From positions 124,471 through 188,470 of the forward strand of contig NZ_QGGQ01000009.1 of the NCBI RefSeq assembly GCF_003148665.1: a stretch of DNA of 64,000 nucleotides. Reading direction: 5' to 3'. Source of the DNA: Maribacter polysiphoniae. GTDB taxonomy: Bacteria; Bacteroidota; Bacteroidia; Flavobacteriales; Flavobacteriaceae. The notes beneath the pieces were generated by a model that worked only from the letters and a program-made list of their open reading frames with translations, searched no databases and was not told the origin of the DNA. Below are positions 26,814-35,683 of this stretch, piece after piece (within the stretch, counting starts at the first letter, position 1; each line of letters begins with the position of its first letter). The position numbers were made by a program, and so were the translations under genes.

Positions 26814-28823
26814 ATGAATAACACGACCAAACCTGGACCTACCATAAAATTACTTTTTGTGATAGCCCTATTGCTCTTCGGTAATTGGACCATGGCCCAA
26901 AAGAACCTTAAATTAAGCTCCCCTGACAAGCAACTCGAAGTGGTCATTGACCTCGCCGACAACATTTCGTGGAATGTAACCCTTAAAGGTTCCAATATTA
27001 TAGACAATGCGGTCATTTCCATGGACATGGGTGAAGGAAGGATCTTGGGTAACGCCCCCAAATTGCGAAACCAAAGTATGGTCAGCAAAAATGAAGTCTT
27101 TATCCCAGTGGTTGCCAATAAGGATGCTAAAATCAACAACGAATACAATCAATTGACCCTGGATTTTAAGAATAATTACCAATTGATCTTCCGAGCATAT
27201 AATGATGGTATCGCATACCGGTTTATTGATGGAAACAGAAAAACCAGGCTTGTTCTTAATGAAGAAATGACCTTGTTTTTTCCTGATGGCACCTCATCGT
27301 TCTTTCCTGAAGAGGAATCTTTTTATTCGCACAATGAGCGCGATTATTTAGTGAAAAATGTAGCGGATATGCAAAAAGGGGCCTTTTGCAGCCTACCGGT
27401 GATGTTCAATACGAAAACGGCCAAAGTGCTTTTCACTGAAGCCTCGTTGATCAATTACCCTGGAATGTTCTTGGCCAAAACCATGGACCATGCGATGACA
27501 TCCACTTTTCCCAAATATGTATTAAAAGCCATCCCTAATGAAGCGTTTAGCCCCGATCGGAACCAAATCATCGAGGAAGAGGCCGATTACATTGCGAAAA
27601 TCAATGGTAAACGAGCATATCCTTGGAGGGTATTCATTATTAGTGATGATGACAGGACCTTTGTGGAAAGCAATCTGGTCGCCTTATTGTCAGACAAATC
27701 AAAGATCACTGATACCAGTTGGATAAAACCCGGACAAGTCGCTTGGGACTGGTATAATGCCAATAACGTCTATGGTGTCGATTTTGAGGCAGGCATCAAT
27801 ATGGATACGTATAAATATTTCATCGATTTCGCCTCTAAAAATGGCATTGAATACGTGATATTGGATGAAGGCTGGACAAAATCCACCACAGAAATCATGG
27901 ATGACAATGAAAACATGGATGTCCCTGAATTGATCAAATATGCCAAATCCAAAAATGTTGGGATTATTTTATGGGTCTTATGGAAACCACTTTATGAGAA
28001 TCCTGAGGAAATACTGAAATTATACAGTAGTTGGGGTGCCGTGGGCATCAAAGTGGATTTTATGCAACGAAGTGACCAATACGTCGTTGAATCCTATGAA
28101 AAAATTGCGGAAATCGCCGCAAAATATAAAATGCTGGTCGACTATCATGGTGCTTTCAAACCTGCCGGGGTTGAGCGTATGTGGCCCAACATCATCAATT
28201 ACGAAGGAGTCCGGGGTAATGAGAATAACAAATGGACCAATGCCATAACGCCAGAACACAATGTGACATTACCATTCATTCGTATGGCCGCAGGCCCGTT
28301 GGATTTCACCCCTGGTGCCATGATCAACATGAACCAATTGGATTATGAAACCGGTGGACCCAATTACGCCCCTTTATTCACCAGGCCAATGAGCTATGGC
28401 ACAAGGGCCCACCAAGTGGCCATGTATACGATCTTTGAAGCCCCGCTTCAAATGCTATGTGAATCACCGACCATTTATTACAAAGAACAGGAAACCGTCG
28501 ATTTCATAACACAAATACCAACGGTATGGGATGAGACCGTTGTACTGGAGGGTGCCGTTTCCGATTATATTGTCCTGGCCCGTAGAAAAGGTGATAATTG
28601 GTACCTTGGTGCAATGACCGATTGGACGGCCAGGGACTTTGAAATAGACCTTTCCTTTTTGGAAAAGGGCAATTATACCCTGCAGGGCTACCAAGATGGG
28701 GTAAACGCTTCTAGGAACGCACAGGACTATAAGATCATAAAGCAAGACGTCGACCAAAACACCAAACTAAAGTTAAAATTATCCAGTGGTGGTGGGTACT
28801 CCGCCATTATCACGAAAAACTAG
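26814..28823 (+). CDS. GH97 glycoside hydrolase, probably retaining
   Basis: A 669-residue GH97 family alpha-glycosidase. The ATG at 26814 is chosen because it opens a signal peptide (MNNTTKPGPTIKLLFVIALL... ending near TMAQ); an in-frame ATG at 26709 would bury it. An N-terminal beta-sandwich (about 30-270) is followed by a TIM barrel with AWDWYNANNVYGVDF and ILDEGW, and a C-terminal small domain. Asp415 in GIKVDFM sits where the nucleophile of the retaining (alpha-galactosidase-like) GH97 branch lies, so retention is inferred. Expected location is the periplasm. It is the first gene of a tight four-gene cluster. Confidence 0.9.
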   Translation: MNNTTKPGPTIKLLFVIALLLFGNWTMAQKNLKLSSPDKQLEVVIDLADNISWNVTLKGSNIIDNAVISMDMGEGRILGNAPKLRNQSMVSKNEVFIPVVANKDAKINNEYNQLTLDFKNNYQLIFRAYNDGIAYRFIDGNRKTRLVLNEEMTLFFPDGTSSFFPEEESFYSHNERDYLVKNVADMQKGAFCSLPVMFNTKTAKVLFTEASLINYPGMFLAKTMDHAMTSTFPKYVLKAIPNEAFSPDRNQIIEEEADYIAKINGKRAYPWRVFIISDDDRTFVESNLVALLSDKSKITDTSWIKPGQVAWDWYNANNVYGVDFEAGINMDTYKYFIDFASKNGIEYVILDEGWTKSTTEIMDDNENMDVPELIKYAKSKNVGIILWVLWKPLYENPEEILKLYSSWGAVGIKVDFMQRSDQYVVESYEKIAEIAAKYKMLVDYHGAFKPAGVERMWPNIINYEGVRGNENNKWTNAITPEHNVTLPFIRMAAGPLDFTPGAMINMNQLDYETGGPNYAPLFTRPMSYGTRAHQVAMYTIFEAPLQMLCESPTIYYKEQETVDFITQIPTVWDETVVLEGAVSDYIVLARRKGDNWYLGAMTDWTARDFEIDLSFLEKGNYTLQGYQDGVNASRNAQDYKIIKQDVDQNTKLKLKLSSGGGYSAIITKN

Positions 28824-28826
28824 ATT

Positions 28827-30224
28827 ATGAAAAACATAAATAGAAGAAACTTCATTCGAAAGACATCATTGGCTGGTGCCGCATTGGCAGTAACCCCTTC
28901 GATAGTCAAAGGTGCCTATTCCAATTCTGAACGCCCTTATGGCGCTAAATACATGGGTGATTTCGCTGCCCCAAAGTTAGAGACCGTACGGGCTGCTTTC
29001 ATCGGCGTGGGTTCAAGGGGCCCTGGACACCTTAAATTCTTTGCCTCACTTCCCGGAACCGAAGTGGTTGCCGTTTGCGATTTATATCAAGATTTTACTG
29101 AAAAGTGGAGTGCGGAAGCCAAAGAAATCGGAAAGGGAAAACGACATAAGAAGATAGCCCAATATTACGGTGATGAAAATCAATGGAGGACCATGCTAAC
29201 CGAAGTTAAACCCGATGTGGTTTTTATCGCAACCAATTGGAGTAACCATGCACCCATGGCTATCGAGTCCATGAAAAAAGGGGCCCATGCCTTTGTAGAA
29301 GTGCCCATAGGAATTACACTTGAAGAAATGTGGGAACTCGTAAACACCTCGGAGCAAACCCAAAAGCACTGTATGATGATGGAAAATGTCAACTACAACA
29401 GGGATGAGCTAATGTTCCTCAATATGTGCAGGCAGGGTGTTATTGGGGATTTTTTACATGCCGAAGCTTCCTATATTCACGAACTCCGGTCCCAGATGGT
29501 AGATCAAGAACGTGGTACAGGCTCTTGGCGAACATACCATTATGCCAAACGAAATGGCAATTTATACCCAACCCACGGACTAGGTCCGGTTGCCCAATAC
29601 ATGAATTTAGGACGTAGCGAGGATAACTTTGGCAGTCTGGTTTCTTTTTCTACCCAAGCTTTGGGAAGAAAATTATATGCTGAAAAAAACTATCCGGCCG
29701 ATCATAAATGGAATAAACTGGATTATAAGGGAGGAGACTTGAATACCTCCATAATAAAAACAACTGTTGGCCGCACCATAATGGTCCAATGGGACGAAAC
29801 AAGTCCACGCCCCTACTCAAGATTGAACCTGATTCAAGGTACCAAAGGGGTTCTGGCTGGATTCCCGACAAGGATTGCCTTGGAAGGAGGTGTGGAAGGT
29901 GTAACCGACAACCATCACACATGGGCACAAGGGGAACAACTGGCCGCTATTTACGAAAAATACGACCACCCATTGTACAAAAGATTGAATGAAGCCACCA
30001 AAGACACTGGTCATGGTGGTATGGATGGTATGATGATGTATCGTATTGTCGAATGCTTGCAAAAGGGACTTCCCCTAGACCAAAACCTCTATGAAGGTTG
30101 TTTCTGGAGTGCGGTATCCCCGTTAAGTGAGCGTTCCGTAGCCAGTGGCGGCGCCCCCCAGAATTTTCCAGACTTCACAAGAGGTAACTGGAAAGACACC
30201 AAACCATTAGCCATTATTTCATAA
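28827..30224 (+). CDS. GH109-type NAD-dependent glycosidase (Gfo/Idh/MocA fold)
   Basis: A 465-residue protein with a twin-arginine-like signal (NRRNFIRKTSLAGAALAV, about 5-22), then a Rossmann domain (VRAAFIGVGSRGPGHLKFF, about 52-70) and a Gfo/Idh/MocA C-terminal domain. The wording WRTYHYAKRNGNLYPTHGLG (about 233-252), EVPIGITLEE and GHGGMD matches the GH109 alpha-N-acetylgalactosaminidases, which hydrolyse through transient C3 oxidation by bound NAD. It is 3 bp after the GH97 gene. The substrate could be GalNAc-capped or another glycan; the family match is strong, the sugar is not settled. Confidence 0.85.
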   Translation: MKNINRRNFIRKTSLAGAALAVTPSIVKGAYSNSERPYGAKYMGDFAAPKLETVRAAFIGVGSRGPGHLKFFASLPGTEVVAVCDLYQDFTEKWSAEAKEIGKGKRHKKIAQYYGDENQWRTMLTEVKPDVVFIATNWSNHAPMAIESMKKGAHAFVEVPIGITLEEMWELVNTSEQTQKHCMMMENVNYNRDELMFLNMCRQGVIGDFLHAEASYIHELRSQMVDQERGTGSWRTYHYAKRNGNLYPTHGLGPVAQYMNLGRSEDNFGSLVSFSTQALGRKLYAEKNYPADHKWNKLDYKGGDLNTSIIKTTVGRTIMVQWDETSPRPYSRLNLIQGTKGVLAGFPTRIALEGGVEGVTDNHHTWAQGEQLAAIYEKYDHPLYKRLNEATKDTGHGGMDGMMMYRIVECLQKGLPLDQNLYEGCFWSAVSPLSERSVASGGAPQNFPDFTRGNWKDTKPLAIIS

Positions 30225-30250
30225 AAACAACGTAATAAAAAAACCAACCT

Positions 30251-30931
30251 ATGTTTAAAAAATTCCATGTCCCATCCTTTTTTGTTTTCATATCAATCTT
30301 GGCCATCACCTCATGTGCATCCCATAAAAACAGTAATGACGATGGATTCAAAGCCCTTTTTAACGGTGAAAATCTAGAAGGCTGGGTAGGCAATACATCG
30401 GCTTACCGGGCCGAAAATGGTATGATTGTCGTTGACCCCAACGGAAGTGATAGCGGGGGTAACCTTTTTACCGAACGGGAGTTCAGTGATTTTATCCTAA
30501 GATTCGAATTTCAATTAACCCCAGGCAGTAACAACGGATTGGGGATTCACGCCCCCTTGGAAGGGGATGCCGCATATGTGGGCAAGGAATTACAGATTTT
30601 AGACAATACGGCCGACAAATATGCAAAACTGCACCCTTACCAATACCATGGTTCGGTCTATGGTATCATTCCGGCTAAACGAGGATTTCTAAATCCCGTT
30701 GGGGAATGGAACCATCAGGAGGTTTATGTAAAAGGCTCAAAAATAAAGGTTATTTTAAATGGCACTGTTATTCTTGATGGGGATTTCATAAAAGCAAGTA
30801 AAAATGGTACCTTAGACCATAAAGACCACCCAGGGTTGGAACGAACTAACGGACATATCGGTTTTCTGGGGCATGGGGATGTCGTCCGTTTTAAAAATAT
30901 TAGAATAAAGGATTTATCAACCAATAATTAA
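30251..30931 (+). CDS. DUF1080 lipoprotein (3-keto-disaccharide hydrolase family)
   Basis: A 226-residue lipoprotein with lipobox AITSC (Cys near 21). The rest is one DUF1080/PF06439 domain: FKALFNGENLEGWVGN at the start, LRFEFQLTPGSNNGLGIHAP (about 77-96), and a terminal HIGFLGHGDVVRFKNIRIKDL. The family is linked to cleavage of 3-keto-glycosides. It lies between the GH109 gene and a second Gfo/Idh/MocA gene, which is the expected partnership for such chemistry. Residues after the lipid Cys (ASHKNSNDD) do not form an early acidic export signal, so it is probably periplasmic. Confidence 0.85.
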   Translation: MFKKFHVPSFFVFISILAITSCASHKNSNDDGFKALFNGENLEGWVGNTSAYRAENGMIVVDPNGSDSGGNLFTEREFSDFILRFEFQLTPGSNNGLGIHAPLEGDAAYVGKELQILDNTADKYAKLHPYQYHGSVYGIIPAKRGFLNPVGEWNHQEVYVKGSKIKVILNGTVILDGDFIKASKNGTLDHKDHPGLERTNGHIGFLGHGDVVRFKNIRIKDLSTNN

Positions 30932-30938
30932 AGAATTT

Positions 30939-32387
30939 ATGTGCGCATACAATAAGGAACGCAGGGATTTTGTAAAGAAAAGTGGGTTAGGTCTATTAGG
31001 AATTGCTATTGCACCTTCACTATTAGGAAACTTAAGCCCCAATAACCGTTTGAGAACAGCCCATATTGGCGTGGGAGGAATGGGTAATGAAGACTTAAAG
31101 GCTATATCTTCCCATAAGTTGGTCGATGTTATCGCCTTGTGCGATGTGGACAGTACCAATTTGGCAGCTGCCCAAAAACTACACCCTAAGGCTAAGCTAT
31201 TTTCTGATTATCGTGTAATGCTGGCCGAACTGAAAAATGAAATTGATGCCGTAATCGTTTCAACACCAGACCATACCCATGCACCAGCTTCAATGATGGC
31301 GATGAATCTTGGCAAACCGGTGTATTGCCAAAAGCCACTTACCCACCATGTATCCGAAGCCCGGGCTATGAAAAAATTGGCCGCGGACAAAAACCTGATT
31401 ACCCAAATGGGTATTCAAGTACATTCGTTCTATGACTATAAATTGGCTACGTTGTTGATACAATCTGGAATAATAGGCAAAGTACATACGGTACGTGCAT
31501 GGTCACCAAAAAACTGGGGATATGACGGACCAAAACCACAAGGTAGCGATCCCATTCCAGAAACGTTGGATTGGAACCTATGGTTAGGAACATCGGCAGA
31601 AAGACCATACAAAAAGGATGTTTATCATCCTGGCAACTGGAGAAAATTATTGGATTTCGGTTGTGGCACACTTGGGGATATGGGGGTCCATATATTTGAC
31701 ACCCCTTATAATGCCCTCGAATTGGATGTACCAAGGACCATACGCAATGAATGTAGGGAACCAAACGGTTTTGGGTTCCCCGAAAACAACATCGTTACTT
31801 ATGAATTTCCAGGCACCAAACATACCGCAGAAAAATTGACTTGGGTTTGGTACGATGGCCCTGGGGCTCCAAAAATGCATAAAGACCTTATACTTCCTGG
31901 TGCAAAAGAAGCTACATCGGCCACAAACGTTGATAAAAAAGAAAAGTCCGTGGAAGAAAAAATGTCATTGGACACCAAGGCTACCGGAGCTGGCAAATTA
32001 CCTGAACAAGGTGCCATGTTCATCGGTGATAAGGGTCGTTTATTACTACCGCACTTTATGGAATTGCCCAAGAAGATCGTTGATGGCAAATACGTGGACA
32101 TTTCAGACGAAATTGCCCGTATAGAAAAAAAGAACAATATGGGCAAACCCATACGCAACTACAATTCCGAAGGACAAAAACACTACCATCAATTTGTAGA
32201 TGCCTGTCTGGGCCAAGCAGAATGTAGTGCCCCTTTTTCCTATGCGTCAAGGCTTACAGAAACAATTCTGTTGGGTGTCATAGCAGGCCGTTTCCCAAAC
32301 AAGACCTTACATTGGGACAACAATGAGGCCAAATTCAAGGAAGAAGAGGCCAACCAGTATTTGGAATCGGCTTATCGGGATTTCTAA
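30939..32387 (+). CDS. Gfo/Idh/MocA oxidoreductase, exported
   Basis: A 482-residue NAD(P)-dependent oxidoreductase. The N-terminus has a twin-arginine-like signal (KERRDFVKKSGLGLLGIAIA), then the dinucleotide loop AHIGVGGMGNEDL (about 44-56) and CDVDSTNLA. The family's EKP motif reads CQKPLTHH (about 130-137), i.e. Gln replaces Glu. The C-terminal domain has TLGDMGVHIFDTPYNAL. It starts 7 bp after the DUF1080 gene. By context it may oxidise a glycoside at C3 or reduce the keto product; the partner GH109-like protein is a separate subgroup. Confidence 0.85.
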   Translation: MCAYNKERRDFVKKSGLGLLGIAIAPSLLGNLSPNNRLRTAHIGVGGMGNEDLKAISSHKLVDVIALCDVDSTNLAAAQKLHPKAKLFSDYRVMLAELKNEIDAVIVSTPDHTHAPASMMAMNLGKPVYCQKPLTHHVSEARAMKKLAADKNLITQMGIQVHSFYDYKLATLLIQSGIIGKVHTVRAWSPKNWGYDGPKPQGSDPIPETLDWNLWLGTSAERPYKKDVYHPGNWRKLLDFGCGTLGDMGVHIFDTPYNALELDVPRTIRNECREPNGFGFPENNIVTYEFPGTKHTAEKLTWVWYDGPGAPKMHKDLILPGAKEATSATNVDKKEKSVEEKMSLDTKATGAGKLPEQGAMFIGDKGRLLLPHFMELPKKIVDGKYVDISDEIARIEKKNNMGKPIRNYNSEGQKHYHQFVDACLGQAECSAPFSYASRLTETILLGVIAGRFPNKTLHWDNNEAKFKEEEANQYLESAYRDF

Positions 32388-32401
32388 AGAAGACCAAACC
32401 A

Positions 32402-32473
32402 AAGACCGTCTTATAGGTTCAAGGTGGTTTTGTAGTTTAAAAAGTTACAAAACCACCTTTTCCTGACGGTCTT
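32402..32473 (+). terminator. Nested double hairpin, probable terminator
   Basis: The inner 14-bp stem AAGGTGGTTTTGTA / TACAAAACCACCTT (32421-32434 and 32446-32459, 11-nt loop) is followed by TTTC. It is embraced by an outer 9-bp stem AAGACCGTC / GACGGTCTT (32402-32410 and 32465-32473). The inner part is terminator-like; the outer arms are unusual. Confidence 0.65.
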
Positions 32474-32653
32474 CTTTACGATATGCCAACAATAGAACAA
32501 CATCGTTCATTTCGCTGTCCATGCCTCCAGTTATACGGTTCCATTTGGGCGGCCTAAAAAATGGATTCAACCACAGAAAGTGCAAAAACCCAGTATCGAA
32601 AAGTAAAAAAATATCCGCAACGTTTTATCGGTTTACTAAATCTATCCCAATCA

Positions 32654-32686
32654 TTGATTACACTCCCTCAAAAAGTCATATTTTTG
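32654..32686 (+). promoter_or_regulatory. Promoter of the OstA-like gene
   Basis: TTG (32654-32656), a 22-nt spacer and TATTTTTG (32679-32686) fit the consensus. The likely TTG start codon is 16 nt downstream. Confidence 0.6.
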
Positions 32687-32702
32687 GGCAAAATTCATAA
32701 CC

Positions 32703-34397
32703 TTGTTCAATAAAATCATTTACATACTGGTTGTATTGGCTTCACTACCCCTATTTTCCCAAGAAGCCCCCCCAAAGCAAATCAACATTGTTTATGGGGC
32801 CAACTTCACCAAGGATGAGGCGCAATATCCAGGAGCTTCCATATTCAGCAAAGACAACAGGCAAATACAATTTGAGCACGAGGGGGCCGATCTGTTTTGC
32901 GACATCGCCATCTACTATCAAAAAGAAAATAGGTTAAAGGCCATTGGCAACATTCGCTTACAACAGGGAGACTCCATTCAAATGACCAGTGGAAAGATCA
33001 ACTATGATGGTAACGAAAACATGGCAAAAGCCTGGGAGAACGTCGTATTGACAAGTAGTTCCAAAATGACCTTGAAGACCGACACCCTTCGTTTCAACCG
33101 ATTGGAACAGCAGGCTTATTATAAGGATTTCGGTACGGTGGTCGACTCTGTCAATACCCTGACCAGTGAAATAGGCCGGTATTTTTTGGAAAATAAAAAG
33201 TTACAGTTCCTAGACAGTGTCCATATTGTAAACCCGGATTACATATTGGATTCCGAACAATTGGATTATTACGAAACCTCTAAAAACGCTTACCTCTACG
33301 GCCCATCGACTATAACGGGAAAAACCTATAAAATATATTGTGAACGCGGGTTTTATGACACGAAGGTAGAAACGGGATACTTTATCAAGAACACGAGAAT
33401 CGATTACAACAATCGTATCATTAAAGGTGATAGCGTCTATTTCAACAAGGCTAGGGAATTTGCCTCGGCAACCAATAACATCAAGGTTATAGACACCGTG
33501 AATAACGGGGTAATCAAGGCCCACTATGCGGAGGTCTTTAAGGCCAAGGATTCCGTTTTTGCCACACGGCGGGCGGTATCAATATCGGTAATGGAGAAAG
33601 ACTCGTTGTACATGCATGGCGATACGTTAATGTTGACCGGCAAGCCAGAACACAGGGTTCTTAGGGCCTTTAGAAATGCTAAATTCTACAAAACCGACCT
33701 AAGCGGCAAATGCGACTCCATTCATGCTGACCAGAAAACCGGGATCACCCAACTGATAACCAATCCCATCATCTGGAATGGGCCCAACCAAATGACCGGA
33801 GACAGTATCCATTTAAAATCAGATTTAAAGACCGAAAAAATGGATTCGCTTAAAGTATTGAACAATGCATTTATCATTTCCCTGGACAGTGTTAGTATGG
33901 AAGGCTACAATCAGGCAAAAGGAAAGGACCTGTTCGGGAAATTCAAGGACAATCAACTCAAACTAATCGATTTAATCAAGAACACAGAGGTCATCTATTA
34001 TATGTACAATGATGATGATGAACTCATTGGAATCAATAAAACAATCTGCAGCGCCATTCGTATAAAAATGGCCGAAAACGATATTGAGGAACTTACTTTT
34101 TTCACCAAGCCCGACGGGGATATATTCCCTGAAACAGAACTTCCCGAGAACAGCCGGAAATTAAAAGGTTTCGTTTGGCGGGGTGATGAACGGATCATTA
34201 CAAAAGAGGATATTTTTGATGAGGATGACAACAACTTGGTTCTGCCCATTATCAGGGGTATTTCGAATCCAATCGATATTGATGCGGAAGAAGAGGAACG
34301 GAGTTCCAATGAAGGTGACCCGGTCAATAATATCCCACCAAAAAACGATAAGGCCATAAATCCCAAGAAAAATTCAAAGGAAGGAAAAGCCAATTAA
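32703..34397 (+). CDS. OstA/LptA-like outer-membrane biogenesis protein
   Basis: A 564-residue OstA-like protein, probably helping move lipopolysaccharide across the periplasm. The start is a TTG at 32703: it opens the signal peptide (LFNKIIYILVVLASLPLFSQ) at once, and no ATG is available before it. The body is a long series of LptA-type beta-jellyroll repeats (for example AIYYQKENRLKAIGNIRLQQ near 70-88 and repeated GDSIQM/GDSVYF phrases), longer than proteobacterial LptA. The C-terminal 50 residues are acidic, then Asn/Lys-rich. It lies 8 bp before an aminotransferase gene. Confidence 0.8.
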   Translation: MFNKIIYILVVLASLPLFSQEAPPKQINIVYGANFTKDEAQYPGASIFSKDNRQIQFEHEGADLFCDIAIYYQKENRLKAIGNIRLQQGDSIQMTSGKINYDGNENMAKAWENVVLTSSSKMTLKTDTLRFNRLEQQAYYKDFGTVVDSVNTLTSEIGRYFLENKKLQFLDSVHIVNPDYILDSEQLDYYETSKNAYLYGPSTITGKTYKIYCERGFYDTKVETGYFIKNTRIDYNNRIIKGDSVYFNKAREFASATNNIKVIDTVNNGVIKAHYAEVFKAKDSVFATRRAVSISVMEKDSLYMHGDTLMLTGKPEHRVLRAFRNAKFYKTDLSGKCDSIHADQKTGITQLITNPIIWNGPNQMTGDSIHLKSDLKTEKMDSLKVLNNAFIISLDSVSMEGYNQAKGKDLFGKFKDNQLKLIDLIKNTEVIYYMYNDDDELIGINKTICSAIRIKMAENDIEELTFFTKPDGDIFPETELPENSRKLKGFVWRGDERIITKEDIFDEDDNNLVLPIIRGISNPIDIDAEEEERSSNEGDPVNNIPPKNDKAINPKKNSKEGKAN

Positions 34398-34405
34398 TAG
34401 GTGTT

Positions 34406-35587
34406 ATGAAAAAGGATTTTTTAAAATTCCAAGCCCAAACATCCCCACATCCTTTAGCCATGGAAGTATCCCACGCCAAGGGGTCCTATATCCATGACAG
34501 TGAAGGGAATGCGCATTTAGACTTTGTAGCAGGGGTATCTGCCTGTAGCCTGGGGCATTGCCATCCTAAAGTGATCAAGGCCATAAAAGATCAGGTAGAT
34601 AAGTACATGCATGTCATGGTGTACGGTGAATATATCCAAGAACCGGCAGTGGCATATACCAAACTTTTGGCCTCATTGCTCCCCCCCCCTTTGGAAACCA
34701 CCTATTTGGTCAACTCAGGAACGGAAGCTATTGAAGGGGCTCTGAAGTTAGCGAGGCGATTTACCGGAAGAAGTCAGATAATCGCTGGAAAAAAGGCCTA
34801 CCATGGCAACACCATGGGGAGTTTGAGCCTAATGGGGCTCGAAGAACGGAAAGGAGCCTTTAGACCTTTGATCCCGGATATCTCCTACATTGAATTTAAT
34901 GAGCCATCGGATCTTGGGAAGATTACCCAAAAGACTGCCGCCGTCATTCTAGAAACCATACAAGGGGGCGCCGGCTTTATTGAGCCAAACAAGGGCTATC
35001 TGGCCAGCGTAAGAAAACGTTGTACTGAGGTGGGAGCCCTTTTGATTCTCGATGAGATCCAACCGGGTTTTGGTCGTACAGGAAAATTGTTCGCCTTTGA
35101 AAATTACGATTGTATTCCCGACATATTGGTCATGGGCAAAGGCATGGCCTCTGGTTTACCCGTGGGGGCCTTTACGGCTTCCCATGAGATGATGTCAACC
35201 TTACAGGACAATCCCAAAATGGGCCATATCACCACTTTTGGTGGTAATCCGGTCATTGCATCCGCCGCTTTGGCCACACTCAAATGTATTGTCGAAAGTA
35301 CCCTCATGGCTGATACCTTGGCCAAGGAAAAATACGTTCGTTCCTTGTTGAAACACCAGTTCATCAAAGAGATCAGGGGAAAAGGTCTCATGTTGGCCTT
35401 GATTATGGAAAGTGCCGAAATTGCAGATTACCTTATACTGACCGCAGCGAAGAGGCATCTCATCCTTTTTTGGCTATTGTTTGAGAAAAAAGCCGTCAGG
35501 ATAACCCCTCCCTTAACGGTTTCATTAGAGGAACTTAAGGAAGGATGCGATACCATTCTAGAAATATTGAACGATTACAGGCAATAA
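34406..35587 (+). CDS. Class III PLP-dependent aminotransferase
   Basis: A 393-residue aminotransferase of the class III (ornithine/acetylornithine-like) group. The PLP lysine is Lys245 in ILVMGKGMASGLPVGAF; LILDEIQPGFGRTGKLFAFE gives the cofactor-binding Asp, and NSGTEAIEGALKLAR (about 107-121) the phosphate site. Start is ATG 34406, 8 bp after the OstA-like gene. The donor/acceptor pair cannot be read from sequence. Confidence 0.85.
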   Translation: MKKDFLKFQAQTSPHPLAMEVSHAKGSYIHDSEGNAHLDFVAGVSACSLGHCHPKVIKAIKDQVDKYMHVMVYGEYIQEPAVAYTKLLASLLPPPLETTYLVNSGTEAIEGALKLARRFTGRSQIIAGKKAYHGNTMGSLSLMGLEERKGAFRPLIPDISYIEFNEPSDLGKITQKTAAVILETIQGGAGFIEPNKGYLASVRKRCTEVGALLILDEIQPGFGRTGKLFAFENYDCIPDILVMGKGMASGLPVGAFTASHEMMSTLQDNPKMGHITTFGGNPVIASAALATLKCIVESTLMADTLAKEKYVRSLLKHQFIKEIRGKGLMLALIMESAEIADYLILTAAKRHLILFWLLFEKKAVRITPPLTVSLEELKEGCDTILEILNDYRQ

Positions 35588-35683
35588 TTTGTTAACTAAT
35601 TTGTTAATAATATAGCCCAATTCAGGAGGAAAACGTAGTCTCAAAAGAGTACTTTTAAACCTGAGATTAACCAAAAAATCCCT

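Larger units (their letters stand above)
32388..32702. other. Intergenic gap, no gene; hairpin and promoter
   Basis: These 315 bases hold a long nested hairpin just after the oxidoreductase gene and a promoter just before the OstA-like gene. No reading frame is supportable between them. Confidence 0.7.
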
